Source: Bathynomus jamesi
Lineage: Eukaryota; Arthropoda; Malacostraca; Isopoda; Cirolanidae
DNA length: 64,000 nucleotides
Direction of reading: 5' to 3'
Assembly: GCA_023014485.1 (NCBI GenBank)
Contig: JAJOZX010003214.1
Coordinates: 293,501 to 357,500 of the forward strand
Of this stretch, positions 1 through 10,923 are shown in pieces. Under the pieces are notes generated by a model that saw only the letters and a program-made list of their open reading frames with translations, had not been told where the DNA came from and did not search any database. Each line of letters opens with the position of its first letter. Positions within the stretch are counted from its first letter, which is position 1. The position numbers and the translations under genes are program-made.

Positions 1-451
1 AATATTCTAAGAAATGAAAGCTATATATTGTAAATAATCCAATTATTATATAATTAACTTCAATCTCGCGACAAAAAATAATGATAACGAATCATTGATA
101 AATGGAATTCGGAAATTAAATTTCGAATTAGCAAACGATACAGCAACACAACTACCACGTCAAACAAACAAATCGGCACTGCTCTGTCCACAGTGCTTTG
201 GATCCTCTTAAACCCGCGATTCTGACTCGCTCTTCGTACGTCCGCCACCGAGGTTTCAAGCGTTTCGAACAAAATTTGGAACTGTTAAGTACGCAGTTCC
301 ACGGGAAGGCTGAAGCTACTTTCGTGATTCATTCGTTCGGCATTGAAATAGTTTAAGGAAAAAAGGATATAATCTGATTTAAAAACTCAAAGTTCATTGA
401 AAAAAAACAATCAGAGAGGCTATTTTAAATATTTAAATATAAAGATCATAA
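1..451. other. AT-rich sequence, nothing recognised
   Basis: No coding, RNA or terminal-repeat structure could be recognised here. The only open frame (minus, 60-272) has no family signature. Confidence 0.5.
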
Positions 452-603
452 GATCATGGGGGTGCTGCAGTTCCACAGTGCCTACCTGCGAGCCGCTCCT
501 GTTCAGGACATTAAAAACAAATGTACGTCAAGACTTAACACTCTTAGGATACTAACAGGCACAAACTTTGGATACCAGCAGGAAACAACATCACTCATAT
601 ACA

Positions 604-1473
604 CAGGGCCGTTTCTAGCCATTAGGGGGCCCTAAGCAGTATATCCATTTGAGGCCCCACCCTTCCATCCACCAACTCACGCCTTACTACATCACCTCAG
701 TACACACATACAAAAAATGGCTGAGTTAATAAAAAACAATTATGAAACAATTTTAATGAAACATTTATGTCCAAAACAACAAATATGTACTTTCAGAAGA
801 CAAACAAAAAAGTACTCCATGAAATTCCTGAAAATTAGCTTATATATTATTTAGAATAAATGACGCAGAACTATGTATAAAAAAATAATGCAATTATCAA
901 CTACCAAACAATTACTAACTCTACGATACAATCGTGTAATAGCTAACAGCTATACAGAACAGTTTGTATCTTCAAAATTTTTGCCTCCTAAATTTTTTCT
1001 GGGCGAAATCATCAATAACATCATCATATGAAATCTCCCTGCCAACGTCCTGGTTGATGTTTATGATGCCAAGGCCACTGAGGCGATCCTGCTCCATTGA
1101 TGATCTGAGGTAGTTCTTGATTAGCTCCATCTTAGAGAAGCTCGTCTCGGCTGACGCTACTGTCATAGGTAGAGTGCAGGCAATTCTTAGTGCAACCCAG
1201 AGATTATTAGGGTATAGTTCCTCCAGTTGCTTCTGATGAATGAAGGAGAGAAGCTCCAATGCAGTCATGTTGTGTGAAGGTAAAGTCGGCAAGTTCTTAA
1301 TTTCGAAGGCCAGTTCTCTTCCATCAATGTCAGAGTCAGCTCCAGAACTCAGTATCTTAGAGAGCTTCTCACACTTGCAGGACAAGTCTTCCTTGTTTAT
1401 TGTGGTGTGGCTCCCTAGTAGCAGCGGGGCCCTAAGCGACCGCTTAGTCTGCTTATGCCAGGAAACGGCCCTG
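604..1473 (-). mobile_element. hAT transposon remnant with 8-bp target duplication
   Basis: The terminal inverted repeats begin CAGGGCCGTTTCT on the left and end AGGAAACGGCCCTG on the right. The flanks carry an exact 8-bp duplication CATATACA (596-603 and 1474-1481). Eight-base duplications are the hallmark of the hAT superfamily. The element sits inside the LINE-B reverse transcriptase. At 870 bp it keeps only the end of a transposase. Confidence 0.92.
972..1385 (-). pseudogene. hAT transposase C-terminal dimerisation domain (ZMYM1-like)
   Basis: The 137-residue minus-strand frame carries the hAT C-terminal dimerisation region. It has a LYPNNLWVALRIACTLPMTV stretch followed by an SAETSFSKMELIKNYLRS-type block, where the conserved E lies in the S-A-E-x-S-F motif. 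This is the form seen in zinc-finger MYM-type 1-like transposase relatives. The N-terminal zinc finger and both catalytic aspartates are absent. The frame starts inside the protein because the element is internally deleted, so it cannot encode an active transposase. Confidence 0.8.
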
Positions 1474-1672
1474 CATATACAAACAATATATTCGCTCAGT
1501 TATGGACTATGCTAGCCCATGCTGAGCATCCATTATCTCAAACACACACATAAACACCTTACAGACAATACAAAACAACGCACTTCGTATCATTACAGGA
1601 TGCACTCAAATAACACCAATAGAACACCTGCACACAGAAACAAAAATACTGAAAGTTAGGGAACATTTAGAC

Positions 1673-2218
1673 ATGAGGGGAACACAATTCATGGCAGCAG
1701 CGACAACTAACCCACAACACCCTTGCCACTACATGTACAATCATGCACCGACACCTCGCACCATTAAGGTAACACCAGAGAGACATTATAACCAAATACT
1801 CCATTCCATACCACGCTCCACAGACATCACACAGTACAGAAAACACATACACACACACCTAACCCACAAAGCACTGACACGACTCGGTCCGAATGCAGTC
1901 TTAGGTGCGAAGCCGCCACCCATTAACAGGTCAGAGACCAGCCTGAGCAGATCGAATCGAGTTAACTCAGCACGATTCCGATGCGGACATCACCTCAACT
2001 TACAGACATATAAACACAGACCAGACAATCCCACAGACGACACTTGCCACCTGTGCCAGGACACACCACAAACAATTGAACACATTATGACAGACTGTAC
2101 CGCTCTAGCACAACATAGAACACAACACAACATCATTAGTGCGCTGAACCTCTGGTCCACTCCGGAGAGGGCGATCGGTTACCTGGGTGCCGCCAGCTTG
2201 CTCGATCAGGGTGGCTGA
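1673..2218 (+). pseudogene. LINE-B reverse transcriptase C-terminal fragment
   Basis: A 181-codon open stretch that begins inside the retrotransposon polymerase rather than at a true start. It encodes a basic, Thr/His-rich region followed by a C-x2-C...H-x4-C zinc-knuckle-like motif and ends with the element's own stop. Elements of the I/Jockey group commonly end their polymerase this way. No promoter or upstream exon is visible. It is the relic end of a polymerase and not an independent gene. Confidence 0.65.
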
Positions 2219-2516
2219 TCGGCTAGCCAACAACAACAACACCAACTTAACCTTAACTATCCTAGAATAGTGTAACCTAACTTATTTTAATCTAATAATA
2301 ACTTTTCTATAAAATTATAAGTCGATCAGATGTACAACCGAATGCGGGTATGCGGCTACGTAATGTTATACTGCAGTGACCTTACGGTATTTTGGTTGAT
2401 TGGCTGTTCTATTACTATAGCCTCTATAGACAAATAGCCTTGGCCAGTATTATGTCGAAGGTGTTTGAATATACTGTATACTCATTAATAGACTTGAATG
2501 TTACCTGTATACTAGT

Positions 2517-3299
2517 TATGAAAAAAAAACTATATAGGGTTTTGGTTTATTGCCGTCACCCTCATCCACTGGAAGTTTCCAGCAGATATCGTTAAAAAGT
2601 TATGTTTGTGAAGGTCTTCAAAGGACCTTGTTAAGTTTTTTTGGTTAATGTTAAATTTATTTGCCTTCGGTATTTTAGCGCTTCCAAATGGTAAAGAAGA
2701 AATGACCATACCTTATTATTTCGTTGGGCCTCGCTTGTGTTTATAGGGCGCGTGGCTCTCTCGATGTAGGGCCGTAGGCGATGGAGATACACAACGAGTT
2801 TATTTGGTTTAATTAATATAGGCAATCACTATGTTTAAATTCCTGAAGGAATAGGCCTATCCTTTCGAGTTATTAGGTTTATATTACTTGATATTCACTC
2901 AGAACTTATAGGAAGATTAAGTACGTCTCCCTTGCTTAAAGCATCGGTGTAACTAAGCAACTCTGATGAGCTAATATTAATTTCTTTGTCTTCAATTTTG
3001 CTGACTTTACAAAGTCCCCAGACATCTAATTTTTGTGTTTTCATTATTTCTTCTCTCGAAGTAATTTTCATGCGTCAGCGATGGAAAATTGTGATACGAT
3101 ATAATACGTTTTTCTTGCTGTTATGTGGGCCCAATTGGGTTCTATGTATGGCAATTATTTTCATTCCCAATAGGCTATGTCGCCAATCCCGAGGCAATTT
3201 TGTAGTTATTTAATTCAATAAATTAATAATTTGTATTTAATTAAGAAATAAAGGTACCATATACGATATCATGTTGTAGGCATGTATAGTTTTTCCATA
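2517..3299. mobile_element. TATG...CATA element, copy 1
   Basis: The terminal inverted repeats are TATGAAAA(AAAA)CTATA and TATAGTTTTTCCATA. The flanks show a 5-bp duplication CTAGT (2512-2516) / CTCGT (3300-3304) that disrupts the LINE-A frame. The frame reads through when element and duplication are removed. The interior matches copies at 5279 and 21554. No transposase is seen, so this is a non-autonomous element of an unassigned family. Confidence 0.8.
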
Positions 3300-3430
3300 C
3301 TCGTGATAACCAATTTCGTTTCAAAAAGAAACATAGTACTGATATGCGTGTGTAAGCCTTGAAGGAAATGGTCTGTAAATACTAAACTCTAGATGCTAAT
3401 GTATTTTTGTGTTTCCTGGATGCCTCTAAG

Positions 3431-3909
3431 CAGAGCCGGATTTAGACGTGTGGAGGCCCTGGGCAGCCTTCATGTGGAGGCCCTGGGCAGCCTTCATGTG
3501 GAGGCCCCCCTACCTTAGGGGAAGACATAATTGAAGTCATCCATAAGATTCATAATATAATTAACATACATACACTTTCAAAACATCGTGCACTCTTGTG
3601 TCTGTCCATTCCACTCATTTCTGCAAAAAATGAAAGCCTCGGGTTACTCGGGTATTCCATTATAGTGAGAGTAGGCCTAAAAGAGTAATAAAAACAAAAT
3701 AATAATCAGTACACAACAAATAGTAATTGGTAAAAGTTTATGTACTACAGTGGTATTGGATGCGCGTGTTTTTTTGTTGATCATCTATCGGGTTTTTCTA
3801 GTTTCGGGTTTTTTCTATTTTGATAATGGCTTGTCAATATGTGGAGGCCCCTAAGATGTGGAGGCCCATGGGCAGCTGCCCACTTTGCCCACTCCTAAAT
3901 CCGGCCCTG
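3431..3909. mobile_element. hAT MITE in LINE-A
   Basis: Terminal repeats are CAGAGCCGGATTTAG and CTAAATCCGGCCCTG, with an exact 8-bp duplication CCTCTAAG (3423-3430 and 3910-3917). It carries no coding capacity. Near 3459-3506 it holds a short tandem duplication of a TGTGGAGGCCCTGGGCAG unit. Confidence 0.9.
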
Positions 3910-4148
3910 CCTCTAAGGCATTTGATCGTGTTAATCATGACAAATTATTCATGAAACTTGTAAATCGTAATGTGCCTGGTTACTTGATCCGAATATTAAT
4001 ATTCTGGTATAATCACCAGATAGGGTGGCCAGACGTTCGGCTTTAGGCGGACAGTCCGACTTTTGAGCACTCTGTCCTTAGGGTGGCCATTTCCAAATTT
4101 CCAAAAAAGGAGGACACTGCTGTATGTGGCCGTACGTTAACATATATA

Positions 4149-5133
4149 TAGGGTGTCCCAAAAAACTATATACTCTTTATAGCATCATATATTTTATAAT
4201 TTAAAAAAACCCAAACAATATATTGTTATAGCAATTGCCAATGAAAGGTAAATTAGTAATCTAAGTGATCAAAATGTTATAGCGAGTTGTCTGCATATAA
4301 AATTTAATTAACTACGCCAAGTGCTCAAAATGTTCTCCGGCGGCATGAATGCACTTTCAATACAACAAAATCGTGTTGTCTGATGAAGCTACCTTCAAGC
4401 TAAATGGCACAGTAAATCGACACAACTGCAGGTACTGGTCACTTGATAATCCACACGTTTATGTGGATAAACATGTTAATTTACCAGGATTAACAGCATG
4501 GTGTGGTTTATCATCCAGGGGTTTGGTTGGACCATTTTTCTTTAATGGGACAGTTACCGGTGCCGCATATCTCGACATGCTGCGGACAGAAATTATACCT
4601 GCAGTTCGGAAGTTGTTTGGAAACGACGACTTTTACTTTCAACAAGATGGAGCCCCCCCTCATTATCATTGTGATGTCAGAAGGTACCTCGATGAAACGT
4701 TGCCTAACCGTTGAATAAGACGAAGAGGAAGCGTTGAGTATCCTCCACGTTCACCGGACTTGACTCCACTTGATTTTTACTTGTGGGGATACCTGAAGGA
4801 TGCAGTTTATGCTACAAGACCTGCAACACTCGAACACCTTAAGGATGCAATTAGGGAAAAGTGCGGGACCATCACAGCATCCACATTAGTCCATGTCTGC
4901 GAATCAGTTAGTCGACGCATTCAAAAGTGCATTCATGCCGCCGGAGAACATTTTGAGCACTTGACGTAGTTAATTAAATTTTATATGCAAACAACTCTCT
5001 ATAACATTTTGATCACTTAGATTACTAATTTACCTTTCATTGGCAATTGCTATAACAATATATTGTTTGTTTGTTTTTAAATTATAAAATATATGATGCT
5101 ATAAAGAGTATATAGTTTTTTTGGGACACCCTG
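4149..5133 (+). mobile_element. Fold-back mariner-family element
   Basis: Both ends carry GGGTGTCCCAAAAAA next to TA target dinucleotides. The left arm (4149-4365) is an inverted copy of the right arm (4920-5133). It includes the last codons of the transposase gene in antisense, so the normal 5' end and the N-terminal half of the gene are missing. Confidence 0.85.
4349..4969 (+). pseudogene. Mariner-family transposase, catalytic half only
   Basis: Two frames (4349-4714 and 4760-4969) encode the C-terminal part of an IS630/Tc1/mariner transposase, separated by a stop in codon TGA at 4712. Catalytic motifs are VLSDEATFK (first acidic D), [11 protein letters not shown] (second D) and PPRSPDLTPLDFYLWG (third D region). 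The helix-turn-helix DNA-binding N-terminus is gone, replaced by the inverted right arm. Family members cut and paste at TA sites. This copy is inactive. Confidence 0.85.
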
Positions 5134-5278
5134 TATATAATATATATACGTTAACGTACGGCCATATACGCAGTGTCCTCCTTTTTAAATGGCTACCCTA
5201 TCACCAGACAATGATTGTAAGATGGGGTGGGGTTAATTCAGAGCCATTTTCTGTGACCAATGGTGTCAGGCAGGGAGG

Positions 5279-6090
5279 TATGAAAAAACTATAGGGGGCT
5301 ATGGGTTGATTGCTTGTTACCCTCATCCGTTGGAAATTTCCAGCAGATTACAGTGGAGAGTTAACGACAAAAGCCCTACGTTTTTTCGTTAGAGAGTTAT
5401 GTATGTGTAGGTCTTGAAAGGACCTCTTTATGTTTATTTGCCCTCGGTATTCGCGCTGCTTAATGGTAAAGAAAGAAATTTCCTTACCTTATTATTTCGT
5501 TGAGCCTCGCTTCTGTTCGTAGGACGCGACGATGTTTTTCGATGTAGGGCTGCGGTACGATGGAGTTACACAACGAGTTGATTTGATGTAACTAATATAG
5601 GCAGTCACTCACTTAAAAACCTGAAGGAACAGGCCTATCCTTTTTATAGTTATTAGGTTTTATATAAGGAAGAATTCACTCAGAACTTATAGGAAGATAA
5701 AGGACATCTTCCTTGCTTAAAGCATCGCTGTAACATAAGCAAACTCCGAGCGAGCCGCTAATATAAATCTTCGTATTTTATTATTTGCTGAATTTGCAAA
5801 GTTCGTTGATTCTTCTCTCGAAGTAATTTTCATGAGTCAGCAATGGGGAATTTTGAATACGAAATAATAAATTTGGTTTTGTTGTTGTCATGCAGGTTCA
5901 ATGCCTACATTTGGGGTTCTATGTATGTATGACAATTATTTCATTCTTAATAGGCTATGTCGCCAATCCCGAGCCAATTTTGTATACTGTAGATATTTAA
6001 TTAAATTAATTAATAATTAATTTATATTTAATTAAGAAGTAAAGGTACCACATACGATACCACGTTGTAAGCATATATAGTTTTTTCATA
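5279..6090. mobile_element. TATG...CATA element, copy 2 (left boundary of the 17.7-kb block)
   Basis: It starts TATGAAAAAACTATAGG and ends TATAGTTTTTTCATA. Its left flank GGAGG (5274-5278) is LINE-A sequence, but its right flank (TACTCGTGGG) does not repeat GGAGG. The matching GGAGG lies 17.7 kb away after copy 3. Confidence 0.8.
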
Positions 6091-6629
6091 TACTCGTGGG
6101 GGGGGAGGGGGTCGGAGAAAAATTTGTATGTTATAGATTAAATTTTTTGACAAACTGTGTCTTAAACCATGTGAAATGGGTTAAAAGGAATGAAGTAGGA
6201 ATTTATAAAGAGAAAGGTTACTCAAGACCTATTTAAATATAAACGTTCAAGAGGCTAACTTTTCAAGTTTAGTTAAAGGTTATGTCAATCAGTTTGACTC
6301 CCCTTAGGTAGAGGAAATTTATGGAATTAAAGTAAAAAGCATTTTAACTTTGCTCATTATTTGTCTAAGTTTTATAAGTCAACAGTTTTTAAATGCTGGT
6401 TTACTAATGTTGTTTTGGAGTTTTGCATGTTTTGTTTTGTTAATTGAAATGTACTGTACTTCCATGTTGTGGTGTTTGGTTAAAAGAGTTTGTACTGTAT
6501 TCAAGCCTTCTATCACTTCAGACTAGTCAATACCCGAAGTTTTAGTAAAGTAAATGTTACTCCTCCACAGGTAGATCTGGAGGGCTTGGGGCTTTGAATC
6601 CTGTACTGTTTTTGTGTTGTTTGTTCTCT
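6091..6629. other. Non-coding, G-rich start then AT-rich
   Basis: A G-rich run (6096-6114) follows copy 2, then unremarkable AT-rich DNA. No coding or repeat structure was recognised. Confidence 0.5.
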
Positions 6630-6782
6630 GGCCAAGGGAGGCCATAAGACCGTTGTTGTTTGGCCCATGGCCAAGGGAGGCCATAAGACCGTTGTTGTTT
6701 GGCCCATGGCCAAGGTATGCCATAAGACCATTTTGTTTGGCCCATGGCCAAGGGAGGCCATAAGACCCTTTTGTTTGGCCCA
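6630..6782. repeat. Minisatellite array, left part (4 units of 37-39 bp)
   Basis: Four head-to-tail units start GGCCAAGGGAGGCCATAAGA and end GTTTGGCCCAT. The same unit continues at 9727, so the two arrays are one array split by the element at 6783-9726. Confidence 0.9.
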
Positions 6783-7366
6783 TTAGGGCATATCATACTC
6801 TGGGTTCAGCTAATATGTATTCCTATGTAAAAATTAATTCTAAGATGGGTTTATTATTTGTAACTTTTCCGAAAAATCTCATTTTCATGGTCAAAATCGC
6901 GATTTTCTGATTTGAAGGCTGTCTAACGCAGCCTCAGGGCACCCAAACCAAAGCGCGCAGCTATTCTGCATATGATTTAGTCTAAAAGCTGCTTTTCTGA
7001 CCTCATCCTTGCTTTCTTGCATGTTTCAACACCTCTGGGTGCTGAAACAATGTTTAGATTTCATGTAAAACTTAAGAATTTTAAGTTTTTCTTCAAAGAA
7101 TAGGCGCGGCTCACCAGCTCTACTCTAATCGAGTAGCGGGAGACTTGCCACCTCCACGTGTAGGTTTACACGCCTGTTCTTCCTGGATCCCTGAAAAGCG
7201 TGGCCTCATAAGATCTTATATTATGATCTTATGAGGACTTTCAGCTCTTATGAGCATTAACGATGGCTTCAGCCTCTTCATCAGCCACTCAAACCTGAAA
7301 AGCTCTTAAGTATGTCCTGCTTCGATGTGAACACTGGGAGCATTTCTCGATGGTCTATACTGGCTC

Positions 7367-9353
7367 TCACCCACCCATCTCTCCTTGGGAAGCAGTTGAG
7401 ACTTCCTGTACAGCTCTCTCGCAGGACTGAGTATGAACAGAGAAAGCGTCCACTTTGAGTGGAGTTTTCCTGAGATTCTCGAGTTCAGTCAAGGTCATCT
7501 TGCAGGTGAAAATAGGCTCGTAAGTATTGTTTGATTCCCAGTTGATGAGATCCTCAGGTGAAGTGGCTTGCAGATTGACTTTGGGATTTTTATGGGGCCT
7601 CACTGTCGTATCACCAAAGTCTCTTCCTTCTCTGATCTTCTCTATCTGGCTCACAGCAAAAGCTCTCTGATGCTCATCCTCACTGCACAGGAATGAAGCC
7701 AGGATGTTCTCAGGATGTGCGTGGTAAGGTCCTCTTATCACTGCAGCAGAGATGATGCTCCTGACCTCGGTAGTCTGGTTCCTCAGCAGCCTCAGGCTTG
7801 AAAAAACGTGTGCAGGACCAAATTTGAGGTGGTGCTTCACTTTGATGTCGTAGTACATTTTGAAGTAGAAGTAAAGGCAGAACTTCACGAGGACCTCGAG
7901 CCTCCTCAACACCTCCCCCTTCAGTCCGCGCTCCCTCATCCACAACAGTAAGATGGCCTGTGCAGTAGTGAGCCACCTGGATTAGTTCAAGGTCCGCACT
8001 TGAGACCAGCCAACTGTGGACTGAGACTTCCAGACTTGATGGCTTTGATCAGTGTTAGAAAATCTAGAAGAGGAAGAACCATTGTTGTCCCAAGGCGATA
8101 TGATGACTAAGCTGATTGATGCAGCATTGCTTGTATATATTAAGTTAAGGTGTGTATATATCCATCTCATAATTGTAAGGTTAGTGAAAAATTCACTTAA
8201 TTTAGAGCTAGCATTTTTGGGCTCTTGTGGCATCATTGTTTGGGCACTCTTGTGGCATCATTTTGGGGCGCTGCGCGTCTTTTCTACTCGTTTGTGGAAT
8301 GCCGTACTTACAGGGTGTGGTCTTATAGAGAGCTCTCTTGCAATTCAGTTTGGTTGTTTAGATACAAGATTGTTGCATCGTGCAATAGTGCAGGTTGAGA
8401 AAGAAGACCATAAATAGTGCCCCTTTTGTTTTTATCTTAAAGTCATGCAACTGAGGCCTAAGGTAGGCCCACATCGAGTCAGCAACCCTGAGGTAGGACC
8501 TAATAGGACCTCAAGTCCGTAAGTTTGTAATTTTAGCTTAACTTGGGCTGTAGGTTGAACTGGCCCTTTAGAACTTGGCCGTTCACGGCTCAGCTGGGAT
8601 TTTGAACCCAACAAATAAATAAATAACAATCAGAAGATAGCAGTTGTGCTGGTCTGTGGAGAGAGATTTGACTATCTCTACTGGCAGCTCTATGATATCT
8701 TTAGTTCCTTCCACTGGTTTGAAGTTGAAGTTGATCTCAAGTTCATTCACTTTCTCAAGAAGTTTTCCAATAGGCCCACTGAAGCCTGACCGGGGAGTTA
8801 CAGGGCCGTCCAGCTTGATGATTAAGTGCCTCAGGGGGAGCTCGTTCACATGGAGCTGACAGGTCATCTAATGGCACCTGCGACCCAGCATCTTCTCCAA
8901 TAGGACTATGGCGCCTCCAGACCACCCCCTGTTGGTGTTGGTAGAGTCTCCTCCAATCGTTACAAGGCTCTCGTCAGCTCCGTGATCCAGAAGCCACTCA
9001 TGCAGGCCCTGAGCGATCTTATGAGCAGGCTTTTCTCCTTCCTCAGGTTCCTCGGGAGTGAAATGGAAGAGGTACTTTCCTTGAGGCTCCCACGTGATAG
9101 TGTAATGCTCCTCGATCACTTTGCCAGGATGAAATTTCCCTGTCACTTTGTTATATTTCAACACCTTTGTGTTCCTATCCTGCTTGCCATCAAAGAATAT
9201 CCCAGAGATCTTCTCCTCTGACCTCTGCGTGAGAGGTTCAACTGATGAGGCCATTACTTCCTCCTTGGCCCTCCAGACTTTCATGCCATCTACGGCCAAG
9301 TAAGCCTTGTCTTTGGAAAGATGACCGGCCTTACCGAAAAAAATGGCGTCCAC
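7367..9353 (-). pseudogene. Divergent hAT-like transposase (broken)
   Basis: Minus-strand pieces 9353-8868, 8867-8629 and 8047-7367 together parallel the long protein at 55677-57764. Matching landmarks are FFDGKQDR (first acidic region), IGGDSTNTNRGWSGG, LHVNELPLRHLI, a LNHARWLT-type HARW block just left of the LTR, and VHTQSCERAV with the late glutamate. Frameshifts and the LTR inserted right after the LSTDQ motif destroy it. I infer a hAT-like catalytic layout (D, D, RW, E); it is not a standard hAT sequence. Confidence 0.75.
8053..8628 (+). repeat. Solo LTR of the BEL/Pao element
   Basis: It starts TGTTAGAAAATC and ends AAATAACA, with an exact 5-bp duplication ATCAG (8048-8052 and 8629-8633). 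It matches the LTRs at 13028-13588 and 20722-21336 but lies in the opposite orientation. It is the product of LTR-LTR recombination after insertion into the hAT-like transposase gene. Confidence 0.92.
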
Positions 9354-9726
9354 TCACTTCTACTTCACAATTATAACTGGTGTAATTGTTCAGAGCCATC
9401 TATTGAGAGAATGTTGAACTTCGCCTTCTGCGTCCAAATGGAGTAGATTTTTTTCTTATGTCTGTATGTATTAAACCTGTGTAAGAGTTAAGCAAAGTTA
9501 ATGTGTCTAAATGGCAACAAATTACGACAAAGGGTTAAAAATATGAGGTTGTGTTCAATTGAATATTCGATATTTCAACATAGAACAGAAAACCGCAATT
9601 TTGAACATGATAACGCGATTTTTGAGGAAAGTTGCAGAAAAGAAACCCCCCTTAGAATTAAATTTTACATAAAAATACATATTAGCCAGAGTGAAATTCG
9701 GACTCGGAAAAGTATGATGTGCCCTA

Positions 9727-10740
9727 TTGGCCCATAGCCAAGGGAAACCATAAGACCCTTTTGTTTGGCCCATGGCCAAGGGAGGCCATAAGACCATTTT
9801 GTTTGGCCCATGGCCAAAGGAGGCCATCAGACCGTTGTTGCTTGACTCATGGTCAAGGTAGGCCATGAGACCCTTGTAATAGTTTGTTCTGTGGCCAAGG
9901 GAAGCCACAAGACCCTTGTAATAGTTTGGTCTCTGGCCAAGTGAGGCCATAAGACCCTCGTAATAGTTTGGTCTCTGGCCAAGGGAGGCCACAAGACCCT
10001 TGTAATAAATGCAAAAAACTTCACTTTTTTCTACGTGAAGGTCAAAATATGATAATTAAAACCCACTCTAATAGACAGAGTTTATTTCCACAACAGTTTC
10101 GATGCCCACTGGCATCCTCTTCGGGTGGATACAGAAAAACGAATGAACTAAAAACAAGAGGGAAAACAGTCCAGAGACCATTAAGGAATTCGCACCTAGG
10201 CTAGATCCCGTTCCCACCCGAAGAGGATGCCAGTGGGCAGCGAAACTGTTGTGGAAAAAAACTGTCTATTAGAGTGGGTTTTAATTATCATACCCTTGTA
10301 ATAGTTTGGTCTCTGGCCAAGGGAGGCCACAAGACCCTTGTAATAGTTTTCCCTATGGCCAAGATAGGCCATAAGGGCTTTGTTGAATAGTTTGAGCTAT
10401 GGCCAAAGTAGTCCATCAGCCCCTTCTTGAATAGTTTGGGCTATGACCAAGGTAGGCCATAAGCCCCTTGTTGAATAGTTTGGCCTCTGGCCAAGGGAGG
10501 CCACAAGACCCTTGTAAAAGTTTGGTCTCTGGCCAAGGGAGGCCACAAGACCCTTGTAATAGTTTTCCCTATAGTCAAGATAGGCCATAAGGGCTTTGTT
10601 GAATAGTTTGGGCTATGGCCAAAGTAGTCCATCAGCCCCTTGTTGAATAGTTTGGGCTATGGCCAAGGTTGGCCATAAGCCCCTTGTACTAGTATTTTGG
10701 GCTATGGCCAAGGTAGGCCATAAAACCCTTTATAGTAGTT
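9727..10740. repeat. Minisatellite array, right part
   Basis: About twenty diverged 37-39-bp units of the GGCCAAGGGAGGCCA(C/T)AAGACCC type, interrupted by a hairpin insertion at 10008-10291. Open frames on the minus strand across the array reflect the unit being free of stops, not a gene. Confidence 0.88.
10008..10291. mobile_element. Hairpin insertion in the minisatellite, with hammerhead-like cores
   Basis: Two inverted arms of about 80 bp (10049-10131 and 10214-10291) share ATGATAATTAAAACCCACTC at the outer edge and CCCGAAGAGGATGCCAGTGG inside. A 12-bp duplication ACCCTTGTAATA flanks the insert (9996-10007 and 10292-10303), though the tandem unit itself contains this string. The arm contains CCGAAGA, a GATGCC/GGCATC mini-hairpin and GAAAC, resembling a hammerhead ribozyme core. 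Penelope-like elements commonly carry such motifs; membership here is inference. Confidence 0.6.
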
Positions 10741-10887
10741 TGTTTGTATGTGCCACTGTCTAACCACATAATTTTTGGCACAAAATTATGTGCACAGAAC
10801 CAGAGCGCAGCAATAAAAGCTTTTGCTCTCCGATCCTTGGTTATGTTCAGACAGGTTGTTGTGTTTGACACACATGTAAAGAGTACA

Positions 10888-10923
<36 letters not shown>

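Larger units (their letters stand above)
452..2217 (+). mobile_element. LINE-B: 3' part of a non-LTR retrotransposon, split by a hAT element
   Basis: Two blocks (452-603 and 1474-2217) read as the thumb and C-terminal part of a LINE reverse transcriptase once the intervening hAT element is set aside. The first block carries the start of a conserved thumb segment (LNTLRILTGTNFGYQ). The second holds the C-terminal region with a zinc-knuckle-like CHLCQD...HIMTDC motif near 2043-2098. Several stops occur in the second block, so it is a dead 5'-truncated copy. It is of the I/Jockey group by general look; the clade is not settled. Confidence 0.7.
4021..5200. mobile_element. hAT MITE carrying a mariner insertion
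   Basis: Ends TAGGGTGGCC and GGCTACCCTA are flanked by an exact 8-bp duplication TCACCAGA (4013-4020 and 5201-5208). The left side contains a second internal TAGGGTGGCCATTT start at 4079, which pairs better with the right arm (AAATGGCTACCCTA). It may therefore be a composite of two related ends. About 195 bp of MITE surround the mariner at 4149-5133. Confidence 0.85.
6783..9726 (-). mobile_element. Divergent hAT-like transposon, copy 1
   Basis: Inverted terminal regions of about 130 bp start TAGGGCATATCATACT (left) and, on the opposite strand, TAGGGCACATCATACT (right). An 8-bp duplication TTGGCCCA (6775-6782 and 9727-9734, within one base) lies in the minisatellite. The transposase runs on the minus strand. 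A solo LTR has inserted at 8053-8628. Confidence 0.8.

Noticed and set aside
1240..1515. Plus-strand 91-codon frame
   Set aside because: Antisense shadow of the hAT transposase and its right terminal repeat.
6084..6098. Shared ACTCGTG right flank of copies 1 and 2 as part of the TATG...CATA element end
   Set aside because: In copy 1 the CTCGT is explained as target duplication of LINE-A; in copy 2 the similarity may come from recombination with a copy-1-like element, but the evidence is too short to claim.
6513..6796. Three overlapping minus-strand open frames rich in GHGPNN and LAMGQT repeats
   Set aside because: They are the minisatellite unit translated in three frames; there is no start context, conservation or domain.
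8052..8417. Independent gene in the solo LTR
   Set aside because: The frame is the LTR itself in the pol reading frame and has no start of its own; reported as a finding instead.
9827..10632. Further repeat-peptide open frames on the minus strand
   Set aside because: Same minisatellite; stop-free units in all frames.
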